Of a stretch of 36,675 bases of DNA, positions 1 to 8,433 are shown one piece after another. The DNA comes from an uncultured Ectothiorhodospiraceae bacterium (GTDB taxonomy: Bacteria; Pseudomonadota; Gammaproteobacteria; UBA9214). Positions within the stretch are counted from its first letter, which is position 1; each line of letters begins with the position of its first letter. The notes under the pieces are model-generated. The model worked only from the letters and a program-made list of their open reading frames with translations. It made no database searches and had not been told where the DNA came from. A program made the position numbers and the translations under genes. The stretch is taken from contig CAMYIX010000074.1 of NCBI GenBank assembly GCA_947258615.1, forward strand, positions 1 through 36,675. The letters run 5' to 3'.

Positions 1-189
1 GTAATCCTTGCGCTGCTTGTCATTCATGATGTCGTAGACAAGCCCGTGCACCGCCTTGTGCTCCAGTGCCGGCACATTGATCTTGCGCATGTCGCCATCG
101 ACCCGGATCATCGGCGGCAGTCCGGCAGACAAGTGCAGGTCCGACGCACCGTTCTTGACACTGAAAGTAAGCAACTCAGCTATATCCAT
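1..189 (-). CDS. pilT: Twitching motility ATPase PilT, N-terminal part (gene runs off the window)
   Basis: The first 63 codons read MDIAELLTFSVKNGASDLHL and continue with SAGLPPMIRVDGDMRKI, which is the characteristic PilT N-terminal PAS-like domain. PilT is the cytoplasmic hexameric ATPase that powers type IV pilus retraction. The ATG is at 187-189, preceded on the minus strand by a purine-rich stretch (AAGGGAACAGG). The Walker motifs lie beyond the window edge, so intactness cannot be judged. The gene is divergent from proC, as in Pseudomonas, but the yggS gene that normally sits between them is absent. Identification is firm; the rest of the gene is not visible. Confidence 0.93.
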   Translation of the reverse strand, partial: MDIAELLTFSVKNGASDLHLSAGLPPMIRVDGDMRKINVPALEHKAVHGLVYDIMNDKQRKDY

Positions 190-460
190 GCCTGTTCCCT
201 TTGGTTTCTATGCTAGTCAATGGTTATCGACTGGAATTCTGGATACTTGATCGCCTGATCAAACCTGCAAGTGCACACACCGGGCACCCGGTTCGGACGC
301 TGCGGCACCCCTCCAGGGCCCCGTTTACGGGCTTCTCCGGCCAGTGCAAGTCAATCACCCGAGTATGCCGCAATACAACAATTTAGCAAGTCACGGCCGC
401 GCCCCGGGCAGCCGCCCGGCGGCTTGTCCTGCGCCACTTCGATCATGTATGGTCAAAGCC

Positions 461-1288
461 ATGACTGACTCGAGACTTGCGTTTATTGGTGGCGGTAACA
501 TGGCCCGCAGCCTGATCGGCGGCCTGATCGCGGACGGCTGGGAACCCGGGCTGATCTGCGTTGCCGATCCAGATGAACGGCAGATGGAAACACTGGCAGC
601 GCGGTTCCCGATCGATACCACGCAGGACAACCAGGCGGCGGTGGAAAAGGCCGACGCCGTCGTGCTGGCGGTGAAACCGCAGATCATCGGGCAGGTGGCC
701 CGCACACTGGCGCCCGTGGTCGGCAGGCAGCAACCGCTGGTCATCTCGATTGCCGCCGGTATCCGCGAAACCGCCCTGCGCAACTGGCTGGGTGAAGACA
801 CCGCCATCGTGCGCGCCATGCCGAATACGCCTGCGCTGGTACAGAGCGGCGCCACCGCACTCTACGCCAATGCCGGGGTCAGCGAGGACCAGCGCAACCT
901 GGCCGAGTCCATCCTGCGCGCCGTCGGCCTGGCCCTATGGGTCGAGGACGAGGCCATGATGGATGCCGTTACGGCGCTTTCAGGCAGTGGGCCGGCCTAC
1001 TTTTTCCTGTTCATGGAAGCCCTGCAGTCCGCCGGGAAACGGCTGGGCCTGGGCGAGGAGACCGCGCGCCTGCTTACCCTGCAGACCGCCTTCGGCGCCT
1101 CCAAGATGGCACTGGAGAGCAGCGATGACCCCGCCACCCTGCGGCGCAGGGTGACCTCTCCTGGCGGGACCACGGAGCGCGCCATCGGGGTGCTGCAGCA
1201 ACATGATTTCGAGGCCATCGTGCGGCTGGCCCTGGAGGCCGCAACCGAGCGCTCACGCGAACTGGCCAGCGAATTCGGCAAGGACTGA
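461..1288 (+). CDS. proC: Pyrroline-5-carboxylate reductase ProC
   Basis: This 275-residue protein catalyses the last step of proline synthesis, NAD(P)H-dependent reduction of pyrroline-5-carboxylate. The N-terminal Rossmann motif FIGGGNMARSLIGGL, the central block MPNTPALVQSGATAL and the C-terminal signature GSGPAYFF...TSPGGTTERAI are all visible, and the length is close to E. coli ProC (269). The start at 461 (MTDSRLAFIGGGN) fits the family; an in-frame ATG at 449 would add four residues. The stop overlaps the next start by one base (TGATG), so it is translationally coupled to yggT. The usual upstream partner yggS is missing. Confidence 0.95.
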   Translation: MTDSRLAFIGGGNMARSLIGGLIADGWEPGLICVADPDERQMETLAARFPIDTTQDNQAAVEKADAVVLAVKPQIIGQVARTLAPVVGRQQPLVISIAAGIRETALRNWLGEDTAIVRAMPNTPALVQSGATALYANAGVSEDQRNLAESILRAVGLALWVEDEAMMDAVTALSGSGPAYFFLFMEALQSAGKRLGLGEETARLLTLQTAFGASKMALESSDDPATLRRRVTSPGGTTERAIGVLQQHDFEAIVRLALEAATERSRELASEFGKD

Positions 1289-1842
1289 TGCAGGGCGGCT
1301 ACTTCACCAACCCGCTGGAGTTCCTGATCAGCACGCTGTTCAGTCTGTACATCCTGGCCGTCATGCTGCGCTTCCTGCTCGGTGCCGTGCGGGCCGATTT
1401 CTACAACCCCGCCAGCCAGTTCCTGGTCCGCATCACCAACCCCCTGCTGGTGCCATTGCGCAAGTTCATCCCCAGTGTCGGCAAGTTCGATGTAGCCGCC
1501 GTGTTGCTGATGCTGGCCCTGCAGATCGTCGCGCTGGTCCTGGTGCTGGCCCTGCGCGGCGGCGGCATACCCGTGGGCGCGGTGCTCGTGACCAGTGTCG
1601 CGGAACTGGTGTCGCTGGCGATCAATATCTTTATCTTTGCCATCATCATCCAGGTCATTCTCAGCTGGGTGAATCCGGGCAGCTACAACCCGGTAAGCTC
1701 GCTGCTCCACAGCCTGACCAGCCCGGTATTGCGGCCCATACAGCAACTCATTCCCCCGATATCCGGCATCGACCTGTCCCCCCTGTTTGCCCTGATCGGC
1801 CTGCAGGTTCTGAGGATGCTGGTGCTGCCGCTGCTGGCCTAG
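1288..1842 (+). CDS. yggT: YggT family integral membrane protein
   Basis: The product is a 184-residue inner-membrane protein with two tandem YggT domains, roughly residues 5-90 and 97-180. Each has a hydrophobic helix pair around an Asn-Pro motif (RITNPLLVPLRKFIPSVG in the first, LTSPVLRPIQQLIPPISG in the second). The E. coli homologue has been linked to osmotic tolerance, but its biochemical role is unsettled. The gene starts on the last base of the proC stop codon, so the two are co-transcribed. The proC-yggT pair is widespread in gammaproteobacteria. Confidence 0.92.
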   Translation: MQGGYFTNPLEFLISTLFSLYILAVMLRFLLGAVRADFYNPASQFLVRITNPLLVPLRKFIPSVGKFDVAAVLLMLALQIVALVLVLALRGGGIPVGAVLVTSVAELVSLAINIFIFAIIIQVILSWVNPGSYNPVSSLLHSLTSPVLRPIQQLIPPISGIDLSPLFALIGLQVLRMLVLPLLA

Positions 1843-1941
1843 CGATGCGCATCACAGGGCTGTCCGTGCGCAGGCAAAGACTGCCCTGCGTCAACAATTC
1901 GGCTATAGTAACCCAACGGGTAGACGTGACAGGAGGTGAGG

Positions 1942-2394
1942 ATGAACAACAAGCATAACTGCATGGCATGGCTGCTGGGGCTGCTGCTTGCTGCCGCGCC
2001 GGTGCTCGGACAGGCGGAAAACTCGAAAGACTTCGGTGAGTATGTTGTCCATTTCAACGCCTTGTCCACCGACATGCTATCGCCACAGGTGGCCCGCGAA
2101 TACCGCATCACGCGCAGCAAGAACCGCGGCATGATCAACATCACGGTACTGCGCAAGGTACTGGGCAGCCCGGGTCAACCGGTACACGCCTTTACCCAGG
2201 TGGCGGCCATCAACCTCGCCGGGCAGGGCCGCAAGATCCACATGCGCGAGGTGCGCGAAGGCAACGCCATCTACTACATCGGCGAGTTCAGGGTCACCAA
2301 CGAGGAGACCCTCAAGTTCGATGTAAATCTGCGTCCCCAGGGTTCCCAGGAACAACTCCAGGTCGAGTTCAGCCAGGACTTCTATACCCAGTAG
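1942..2394 (+). CDS. DUF4426 domain-containing periplasmic protein
   Basis: This 150-residue secreted protein has a clear signal peptide (MNNKHNCMAWLLGLLLAAAP, then VLGQA before mature ENSKDFGEY). The body is the beta-rich DUF4426 fold, seen in YVVHFNALSTDMLSPQVARE and the conserved end VEFSQDFYTQ. Function is unknown. The ATG at 1942 has a strong ribosome binding site (AGGAGGT at 1931-1937); a GTG at 1936 is inside that site and is not the start. In Pseudomonas a DUF4426 gene lies in the same pilT-yggS-proC-yggT-metX-metW neighbourhood; here it follows yggT directly, without metX or metW. Confidence 0.82.
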   Translation: MNNKHNCMAWLLGLLLAAAPVLGQAENSKDFGEYVVHFNALSTDMLSPQVAREYRITRSKNRGMINITVLRKVLGSPGQPVHAFTQVAAINLAGQGRKIHMREVREGNAIYYIGEFRVTNEETLKFDVNLRPQGSQEQLQVEFSQDFYTQ

Positions 2395-2417
2395 ACCTGC
2401 CAGTGGCCTCGTGCAAC

Positions 2418-2448
2418 ACGCCCGGCGCGGACCAGCCCGGGCGTTTTC
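2418..2448 (+). terminator. Rho-independent terminator after the DUF4426 gene
   Basis: An 8-bp GC-rich stem (ACGCCCGG at 2418-2425 pairing with CCGGGCGT at 2437-2444) is followed directly by TTTT. It lies 23 bases after the DUF4426 stop codon and would end the proC-yggT-DUF4426 transcript. It also makes an upstream GTG start for the following permease gene at 2411 unlikely. Confidence 0.7.
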
Positions 2449-2521
2449 ACATCCAAACCGGCGCGTATCCCTTATAGCCAACGCTACACATGCAACACAC
2501 CAGCGATCCGGCCACCCACCG

Positions 2522-3880
2522 ATGAACTCCGGCAAGCAAACCCTGGGCAACTGGCTTGCCGCTGCTGCTGTTTATCTGCAGCCACGCGTGGTCGGCATGA
2601 TCTTCCTGGGCTTCAGCGCCGGGCTGCCGTTTCTGCTGGTATTCTCAACGCTCTCCGCCTGGTTGCGGGACGAGGGCATCGCACGCACCACTATCGGGTT
2701 CTTCAGCTGGATCGGCATCACCTACTCCATCAAGTTCTTCTGGGCCCCGGTGATCGACCGGCTGCCTCTGCCGCTGCTGACCCGGCTGCTGGGCAAGCGC
2801 CGTTCCTGGCTGCTGCTCGCGCAGTTGACCATCGCCGTGGGGCTCGCGGGCATGGCCCTGACCGACCCGCATACCGACCTGACGCGCATCGCCGTGTTCG
2901 CGCTGCTGGTCGCCTTCGGTTCCGCCACCCAGGACATCACCGTTGACGCCTACCGCATCGAGGCCGTCGACCGGCGACTGCAGGGCGCCATGGCCGCCAC
3001 CTACGTACTCGGCTACCGGATCGCACTGCTGGCCGCCGGCGCCGGTGCCTTCTACATCGCCGCGGCACATTCCTGGACGACCGCCTACCTGGTGATGGCG
3101 GCATTGATGGCCGTGGGTATCGGTGCCACCCTGGTGATCCGCGAGCCGGCACACCGCATGGACCAGCGCACCCGCGACCTGGAGGCGCGCCTGGAATCTC
3201 GTGTCGGCGCACGCGCCAGGGATAGTGTCCATGCGCGCCTCGCGGCCTGGTTCTCCGACGCGGTCGTCAGCCCGTTTGTCGAATTCTTCCAGCGCAACGG
3301 GACGCTGGCCATTGTTATTCTGCTGCTGGTCGGGTGCTACAAGCTCAGCGACATCACCATGGGCGTGATGGCGAACCCCTTCTACCTCGACCTGGGATTC
3401 AGCAAGACCGATATCGCCAACATCACCAAGCTGTTCGGGTTCTTCATGACCATCGCCGGTGCCGGGCTGGGCGGCATCCTGGTGGTGCGCTACGGCATCA
3501 TGCGCCCGCTGCTCGCCGGGGCGATACTGATCGCGGCAACCAACCTGCTGTTCGTGTGGCTGGCGCTCAGCGAGCCGCGCCTGACCACGCTGGCCATCGT
3601 CATCAGCGCCGACAACCTCAGCGGCGGTCTGGCGACAGCGGCCTTCATCGCCTACCTGTCGAGCCTGACCAATACCGCCTACACCGCCACCCAGTACGCC
3701 CTGTTCAGTTCCCTGATGACGCTCCCGGCAAAGCTCATCGGCGGCTTCGCCGGCTGGATGGTCGATACCACCGGCTACGCCAGTTTCTTCCTCTATGCCG
3801 GTCTGCTCGGGGTACCGGCAATCCTGCTGGTTCTGTACCTGTCGCAGCGGGAACAGGCCGCAACCCCCGACCGTGCCTGA
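2522..3880 (+). CDS. ampG: AmpG-like muropeptide permease (MFS)
   Basis: The product is a 452-residue polytopic membrane protein of the major facilitator superfamily. AmpG hallmarks are visible: GFSAGLPFLLVFSTLSAWLR in the first helix region, SIKFFWAPVIDR after helix 2, the RRSWLL basic loop and GSATQDITVDAYRIE. AmpG imports anhydromuropeptides released from peptidoglycan for recycling, and in many bacteria controls beta-lactamase induction. About 12 transmembrane helices are apparent, fewer than the 14 of E. coli AmpG (491 residues). The ATG at 2522 was chosen because the upstream in-frame extension crosses a terminator hairpin and is not hydrophobic. It appears to be a single-gene transcript. 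Confidence 0.85.
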   Translation: MNSGKQTLGNWLAAAAVYLQPRVVGMIFLGFSAGLPFLLVFSTLSAWLRDEGIARTTIGFFSWIGITYSIKFFWAPVIDRLPLPLLTRLLGKRRSWLLLAQLTIAVGLAGMALTDPHTDLTRIAVFALLVAFGSATQDITVDAYRIEAVDRRLQGAMAATYVLGYRIALLAAGAGAFYIAAAHSWTTAYLVMAALMAVGIGATLVIREPAHRMDQRTRDLEARLESRVGARARDSVHARLAAWFSDAVVSPFVEFFQRNGTLAIVILLLVGCYKLSDITMGVMANPFYLDLGFSKTDIANITKLFGFFMTIAGAGLGGILVVRYGIMRPLLAGAILIAATNLLFVWLALSEPRLTTLAIVISADNLSGGLATAAFIAYLSSLTNTAYTATQYALFSSLMTLPAKLIGGFAGWMVDTTGYASFFLYAGLLGVPAILLVLYLSQREQAATPDRA

Positions 3881-4040
3881 GCGCGACAGCCCGGACAGAA
3901 ACAACCTCTAACTTCTCAACTATCTGTTTTTCATAAGATTAACTATCAATCTCACATGAACAGGGGGATGCCTAGCCCATCTGTCTTATGGCGGACTCGG
4001 CCCCCATCGACTAGCCTGAGGACCTGGAGGTTGAGAATAA

Positions 4041-4235
4041 ATGCAAGAAAGACGCTCCAAGGGACAGCGCCGCTGGGGCATCAGGGCCGAGTTTCCCTTA
4101 ATCGACGCCAGCGGTATCACAGTGGTCATTGACCGTCGCCGCCTGCGGGACAGGCGCCTGGACAACATCCCCCTGGCGGAACGGCTGATGCTGTTCTCCC
4201 AGATGCCACCACCCGCTACCGACCCCGAACAATAG
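4041..4235 (+). CDS. Small Arg-rich conserved-looking hypothetical protein
   Basis: A 64-residue, highly basic open reading frame. It begins MQERRSKGQRRWGIRAEFPL and has a second basic patch DRRRLRDRRLDNI, then a Pro-rich tail. No signal peptide or membrane segment is seen. GGAGG at 4026-4030 lies 10 bases before the ATG, an acceptable ribosome binding site. It stands alone between ampG and the convergent xthA gene. I do not recognise the family. The paired Arg clusters would suit nucleic-acid or ribosome binding, but that is only inference. Confidence 0.55.
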   Translation: MQERRSKGQRRWGIRAEFPLIDASGITVVIDRRRLRDRRLDNIPLAERLMLFSQMPPPATDPEQ

Positions 4236-4260
4236 CAGCCGGCGCACACGCGCACCGCCC

Positions 4261-5034
4261 CTATAACGGGTAGTCGTAATCCATGATCAGCGGGGCATGA
4301 TCGGAGAACCGCCGGGCCTTGTAGATGCGCGCCCCGCGTACCGTCTCATGCAGACCGGGAGTGACCACCTGGTAGTCGATACGCCAGCCAACGTTCCTGG
4401 CCCAGGCCTGGCCGCGGTTTGACCACCAGGTGTACTGGTCCGGGTCTTCATTCACTCTCCGAAAGGCATCGACATAGCCGGCCGGGCCGAACAGCTCGTC
4501 CATCCAGGCCCTCTCCTCTGGAAGAAAGCCGGAGTTTTTCCGGTTGCCGCGCCAGTTTTTCAGGTCGATCTCCTTGTGAGCAATATTCCAGTCACCGCAG
4601 AGGATGTACTCGCGCCGTTTGCGACGCAGCTGACACAGGTAGGGCATGAAGCGCCCCAGAAAGTCGAACTTGACGGCCTGGCGCGCCTCACTGGAGGACC
4701 CGGAGGGCAAATAGACCGACACCACGCTCAGGGGCCCGAAGCGTGCCTCGATATAACGCCCCTCGGCATCCATGTCGGGCCAGCCCAGGCCGCTGATCAC
4801 CTTGTCCGGCTTGCGCTTGCTGTAGATGGCGACACCGCTGTAGCCCTTCTTCTCGGCATCGTGAAAACTCACATGCCAGCCACGCGGCCAGAACACCCTG
4901 TCTTCCAGCTGGTGTACCTGGGCCTTGGTCTCCTGCAGACACACGACATCCGCCTGCTGGCGCGCCATCCACTGGAAAAAACCCTTCCTGGCGGCGGCAC
5001 GGATACCGTTTACGTTGAGCGTAATAATGCGCAT
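4261..5034 (-). CDS. xthA: Exodeoxyribonuclease III
   Basis: The 257-residue product belongs to the exonuclease III/AP endonuclease family, which cleaves abasic sites and degrades 3' ends in base excision repair. Family motifs appear in order: [11 protein letters not shown] at the N-terminus, VCLQETKA (metal-binding Glu), [26 protein letters not shown] (catalytic Asp/Asn) and the terminal [11 protein letters not shown] (Asp-His catalytic pair). Length is close to E. coli XthA (268). The ATG at 5032-5034 faces pyrE across a 70-base divergent intergenic region. The gene is complete with no anomalies. Confidence 0.94.
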   Translation of the reverse strand: MRIITLNVNGIRAAARKGFFQWMARQQADVVCLQETKAQVHQLEDRVFWPRGWHVSFHDAEKKGYSGVAIYSKRKPDKVISGLGWPDMDAEGRYIEARFGPLSVVSVYLPSGSSSEARQAVKFDFLGRFMPYLCQLRRKRREYILCGDWNIAHKEIDLKNWRGNRKNSGFLPEERAWMDELFGPAGYVDAFRRVNEDPDQYTWWSNRGQAWARNVGWRIDYQVVTPGLHETVRGARIYKARRFSDHAPLIMDYDYPL

Positions 5035-5037
5035 GTT

Positions 5038-5067
5038 TTTACCCCGGACTGGATCCGCGTGTATGAT
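5038..5067 (+). promoter_or_regulatory. Candidate sigma70 promoter for pyrE
   Basis: In the xthA-pyrE divergent spacer, TTTACC (5038-5043) and TATGAT (5062-5067) are separated by 18 bases and resemble -35 and -10 boxes. The predicted start near 5074 would give a leader of about 30 bases before the pyrE ATG. The match is moderate and untested. Confidence 0.4.
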
Positions 5068-5104
5068 AGCGACCCCTGCACGCGGTTACGATATCCACAT
5101 CCCA

Positions 5105-5746
5105 ATGAAAGACTATCAGCACGAATTCATCGATTTCGCCATCAGTGCCGGCGTGTTGCGCTTCGGGGACTTCACCCTGAAGTCGGGACGCACCAGCCCC
5201 TATTTCTTCAATGCCGGGCTGTTCAATACCGGCGAACAGCTGGCACGCCTGGGGCGTTTCTACGCCCGCGCCATCGTTGACAGCGGCATCGGTTTCGATG
5301 TCCTGTTCGGTCCGGCCTACAAGGGCATCCCGCTGGCCTCCACGGCCGCGATCGCGCTGGCGGACCATCACGACATGAATGTGCCCTGGTGCTTCAACCG
5401 CAAGGAGGCCAAGGCGCATGGTGAGGGTGGCAACCTGGTCGGGGCCGGCCTCTCGGGCCGGGTGCTGGTCATCGACGACGTCATCACCGCCGGTACCGCG
5501 ATCCGCGAGGCCGTGGAAATCATCGAGGCTGCCGGCGCCGCACTGGCCGGGGTGGTAATCGCACTCGACCGCCAGGAACGCGGCCGGGATCAACGCTCGG
5601 CCATCCAGGAGGTGGAACAGCACTTCGGCATCCGGGTGATCAGCATTATCAAACTGGAACAGCTGCTGGAATACCTGCGAGACAAACCCGGGCGCGCTGA
5701 CGAGGTCGCAAAGATACAGGCCTACCGCGAGCAGTACGGCGTCTAG
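5105..5746 (+). CDS. pyrE: Orotate phosphoribosyltransferase
   Basis: This 213-residue enzyme makes orotidine-5'-phosphate from orotate and PRPP in pyrimidine synthesis. It has exactly the length of the E. coli enzyme and the typical start [20 protein letters not shown] with [16 protein letters not shown]. The PRPP-binding loop [16 protein letters not shown] is at about residues 119-134. Lysines of the flexible catalytic loop are in [12 protein letters not shown]. The start at 5105 removes a long spurious upstream extension. It is divergent from xthA and convergent with a diguanylate cyclase gene. Confidence 0.95.
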   Translation: MKDYQHEFIDFAISAGVLRFGDFTLKSGRTSPYFFNAGLFNTGEQLARLGRFYARAIVDSGIGFDVLFGPAYKGIPLASTAAIALADHHDMNVPWCFNRKEAKAHGEGGNLVGAGLSGRVLVIDDVITAGTAIREAVEIIEAAGAALAGVVIALDRQERGRDQRSAIQEVEQHFGIRVISIIKLEQLLEYLRDKPGRADEVAKIQAYREQYGV

Positions 5747-5764
5747 CCCGCATTACCTACTCTG

Positions 5765-5799
5765 CAGCGGCTGCTAGGGCTGGCTGCTGACCGCTGTTT
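5765..5799 (+). terminator. Possible pyrE terminator hairpin
   Basis: CAGCGG (5765-5770) can pair with CCGCTG (5791-5796), followed by TTT. The stem is short and the loop long, so this is a weak candidate. It lies between the convergent pyrE and diguanylate cyclase genes. Confidence 0.25.
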
Positions 5800-5804
5800 C
5801 TGTC

Positions 5805-7442
5805 TCAGACCACCTTGAAAAGACTGCGGTCCGGCTCTTCCGTGCCAGCGGCCGTGACCATGCAATTACGACCGTTTTGCTTGGCCCGGTAGAGGGCGTT
5901 GTCAACCACGTAGATCAGGGCAACATCCGACTTGTCATCCTGCGGCACCACACTGCCCACCCCCATGGACACACTGACAAAGGCGGAGACGGGCGACTTC
6001 ACATGCTCGATCTCGAGCAACCCAACCGCCTGGTGCATCCGCTCCGCGAGTTCACATACCCCGGATAACGGCGTATCCGGCAGGATCACCGCGATCTCTT
6101 CGCCACCATAACGACAAACCAGATCGGGTGTCCGTGTGCACACCGCCTTGCATGCCTGGGCGATCTTGCGTAGACAGAGGTCGCCGGCCTGGTGCCCGTA
6201 GTGGTCGTTGTAGTCCTTGAAATGGTCGATATCGATGAGGATCAGACCCAGGGGATCCTGTGCGCGTAGGGCGCGCAGCCATTCCTGGTGGAGGCGGATA
6301 TCGAAGGCACGCCGGTTTGCGATACCAGTCAGGGCGTCTTCCTGCGACAGACGTTCCAGCGTCAGGTTTTCCTGACTCAGCCGTCTCCTGTCCTTGTTGA
6401 GTTTCGTCAGGTAGACCAGGATGACGGTCATGACGACAAGCACACTCCCCGAGGCCAGCAGGGCCAGCGGCGGTGTAACCATCAGGTAATATCCGGGGGC
6501 TGCCGCCGCCCTGACTGACCAGCGCTGCCCCGCCACCTCGAGTTGGTAATGGCTACCAAGGCGCTGCTTACTATCGATCATCCATTGATCTTGCAGGCCT
6601 GTAGCCGACGAGCGGGTACGCGAATGGTGGACATAGCTGAGCGGCCGGTCGCGCCCAGGTGCAGTATCGGATATCACCAGGTCGACACCTCCCGGCTTCA
6701 GGGAAGCGAGCGCATGTTCGACCAGCTCCTCTACGCGCAACACGACGACCAGAAAACCCTTGATATTTTCGCGTCGCCCTTCCCGTGCAGCCGGGAGCAT
6801 GCCGCTGCGGTAAAAGGGCACTACCAACATAAACCCCGGACTCTCGCTTTTCTCCTGGACCAGATTTATCCAGGGGGTAGCAAGCAATTTGCCGGAATCC
6901 CGCGCAGCATCGAGAATTGCACGGCGGCCCGGATCGCTGCCCAGGTCGTAGCCCAGCGCTACTTCGTTACCGGCATAAGGTTCCATAAAGAAGACGGGAT
7001 AATACTCGTCACGTTCGCCTGCGCGGACGAGCCCTACCCCGGCGCGCTGCTCCGTGAACCCTGCCCCCGGATATTCATGCTGCAGTTCCTGTTCGAACCA
7101 CGCACGCCGGCCGGACGCCACCCGCGGCACCCATTCCAGGGCCTTAACGCCCGGATAGGCCCCCAGCAGCGGCTGAGCGAAGCGACGGAATTCATCACGT
7201 TCCACTTGTTGCGAAGCGGCAAACAGGCCACCCAGCGCCCGGGTGACCATCAGGCCCTCACTGATACCCCGCTCCAGTACCATGTAGCGGTCATTGGCTG
7301 CCCGCTCGAAACGTTCCCGCGTAGTCTGCTGCTCATGCTCGGTGATACTGGTATACGACACGGCGGCCAGCACCAGGCCGCTGCCCAGCACCAGGATACG
7401 TATCCAGCACCTGTATATCAGGACACCAATGGACTTCATCAC
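5805..7442 (-). CDS. CHASE-domain diguanylate cyclase (GGDEF)
   Basis: A membrane-bound c-di-GMP synthase of about 545 residues. A first transmembrane helix (about 13-32) is followed by a periplasmic CHASE sensor domain (about 70-250, with FRRFAQPLLGAYPGVKALEWVPRV). A second helix lies near 325-345 (LALLASGSVLVVMTVILVYL), then a short linker and a C-terminal GGDEF domain (about 365-530). The active-site motif is RYGGEE (about 443-448), a functional variant. An RxxD inhibitory site (RTPD) lies exactly five residues upstream, so product inhibition is expected. Translation may start at GTG 7442 or at the adjacent ATG 7439; no strong ribosome binding site is seen. The ligand is unknown. Confidence 0.9.
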   Translation of the reverse strand: MMKSIGVLIYRCWIRILVLGSGLVLAAVSYTSITEHEQQTTRERFERAANDRYMVLERGISEGLMVTRALGGLFAASQQVERDEFRRFAQPLLGAYPGVKALEWVPRVASGRRAWFEQELQHEYPGAGFTEQRAGVGLVRAGERDEYYPVFFMEPYAGNEVALGYDLGSDPGRRAILDAARDSGKLLATPWINLVQEKSESPGFMLVVPFYRSGMLPAAREGRRENIKGFLVVVLRVEELVEHALASLKPGGVDLVISDTAPGRDRPLSYVHHSRTRSSATGLQDQWMIDSKQRLGSHYQLEVAGQRWSVRAAAAPGYYLMVTPPLALLASGSVLVVMTVILVYLTKLNKDRRRLSQENLTLERLSQEDALTGIANRRAFDIRLHQEWLRALRAQDPLGLILIDIDHFKDYNDHYGHQAGDLCLRKIAQACKAVCTRTPDLVCRYGGEEIAVILPDTPLSGVCELAERMHQAVGLLEIEHVKSPVSAFVSVSMGVGSVVPQDDKSDVALIYVVDNALYRAKQNGRNCMVTAAGTEEPDRSLFKVV

Positions 7443-7610
7443 GTGCGACCCGCTGGGATCACCCGTGTGTTTGATGTCGGAATCTTCGGCATGGCACTAA
7501 CCGGAATTATGAATTTGCTGTTCAGGCCAGGTAGCTGGCTTAACAACAAATATGTCGGTTGCCCAGGGGCGGACTTGAGTAAAACCGGGACCAGGCCGGG
7601 ACTGCTGCTG

Positions 7611-7634
7611 AAAATGTGACCTGCGTCACATTTT
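7611..7634. promoter_or_regulatory. CRP/Vfr-type palindrome (or terminator of the upstream permease gene)
   Basis: The core TGTGACCTGCGTCACA is TGTGA-N6-TCACA, the exact half-sites and spacing of the CRP/Vfr consensus, flanked by AAAA and TTTT. The full palindrome has 10-bp perfect arms around CTGC. It lies about 170 bases upstream of the diguanylate cyclase start. On the minus strand it also lies about 35 bases after the TauE/SafE stop codon, and the same arms could form a hairpin followed by Ts. Both readings are possible; the match to the CRP consensus is striking. Confidence 0.6.
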
Positions 7635-7668
7635 TGCAGATTTCAGAACAGGGTGCCGGCCCGAGCTA

Positions 7669-8433
7669 TCAGCCGGCAATCAGCTTGAGACCGACCAGCA
7701 GGGTGATGATTTCGAAGGCCCGCTTGATCCAGCGGTTGCCAGACCGGATCGCCAGGTGTGCGCCCAGATAGCCCCCCAGCAGGGAACCCAGCAGCAGGGC
7801 CGGCAGCCATGACCAGCGGATCTCCCCCAGGATACCCAGGGTCAGTGCACCGGCCCCATTCCAGAACATACCCACCAGTATCAGGGTATAGGCAATTGCG
7901 CGGCGGTAATCGAGGCCGAACCAGCGTACCAGCCACAGGGTCACGAACAGGCCGGTACCGGAGGTCAGGGAACCGTTTAATGCGCCAATGCCGAACAGGA
8001 CCAGGCCGCCGAGCAGGATCCCGCGCCGGTCGCGGTTGCGCGGCCTGACTGCCTGGCCCAGCCCCGGATTCAGCCAGGAATAGATGCCCAGGCCAGCGGT
8101 CAGCAGTCCCAGCGCCACCTCGGCTACTCGTTCCGGCACGGAAAGGATGATACTTGCCCCGACAAGAACTCCCGGCAGGCCGAAGGCCAGGATATACATC
8201 ACCAGGCCGCGTTCCAGGGCGCCTTCTCTCAAGTGCCGGATGGTGGCGCCGATACCCAAGGCAACACTGGCCACTTTGTGGGTCGCCAGGGCGACCGCAA
8301 ACGGCAGGCCAAGGAAAATTAGGACCGGCAGCTGGATCAGGCCCGCGCCACCCCCGGAAAACGCCGAAAACAGATTGGCGACCAGGGACACCAGGAACAG
8401 GACCCCATGCTCCAGGCCGCTCAAGACCGGCAA
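7669..8433 (-). CDS. TauE/SafE (TSUP) family membrane permease
   Basis: A 254-residue membrane protein with about eight hydrophobic segments in two similar halves. Family features include GLEHGVLFLVSLVANLFSAF, then SGGGAGLIQLPVLIFLGLP with its Gly-rich loop, and GALNGSLTSGTGLFVTLW in the second half. TSUP proteins export or import sulfite, sulfoacetate and other small organic or sulfur anions; the substrate cannot be predicted here. No ATG is available in frame near the N-terminus, so translation probably starts at TTG 8433 (a near-adjacent AGG is the only candidate ribosome site). It is divergent from a DUF4124 gene. Confidence 0.82.
   Translation of the reverse strand: MPVLSGLEHGVLFLVSLVANLFSAFSGGGAGLIQLPVLIFLGLPFAVALATHKVASVALGIGATIRHLREGALERGLVMYILAFGLPGVLVGASIILSVPERVAEVALGLLTAGLGIYSWLNPGLGQAVRPRNRDRRGILLGGLVLFGIGALNGSLTSGTGLFVTLWLVRWFGLDYRRAIAYTLILVGMFWNGAGALTLGILGEIRWSWLPALLLGSLLGGYLGAHLAIRSGNRWIKRAFEIITLLVGLKLIAG

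Noticed and set aside
190-460. Decayed remnant of yggS
   Set aside because: No YggS motif could be found in any frame of the spacer, so only absence is reported.
2411-2521. N-terminal extension of the AmpG-like permease from GTG 2411
   Set aside because: The extension crosses a strong terminator hairpin and is not hydrophobic; the ATG at 2522 fits the family.
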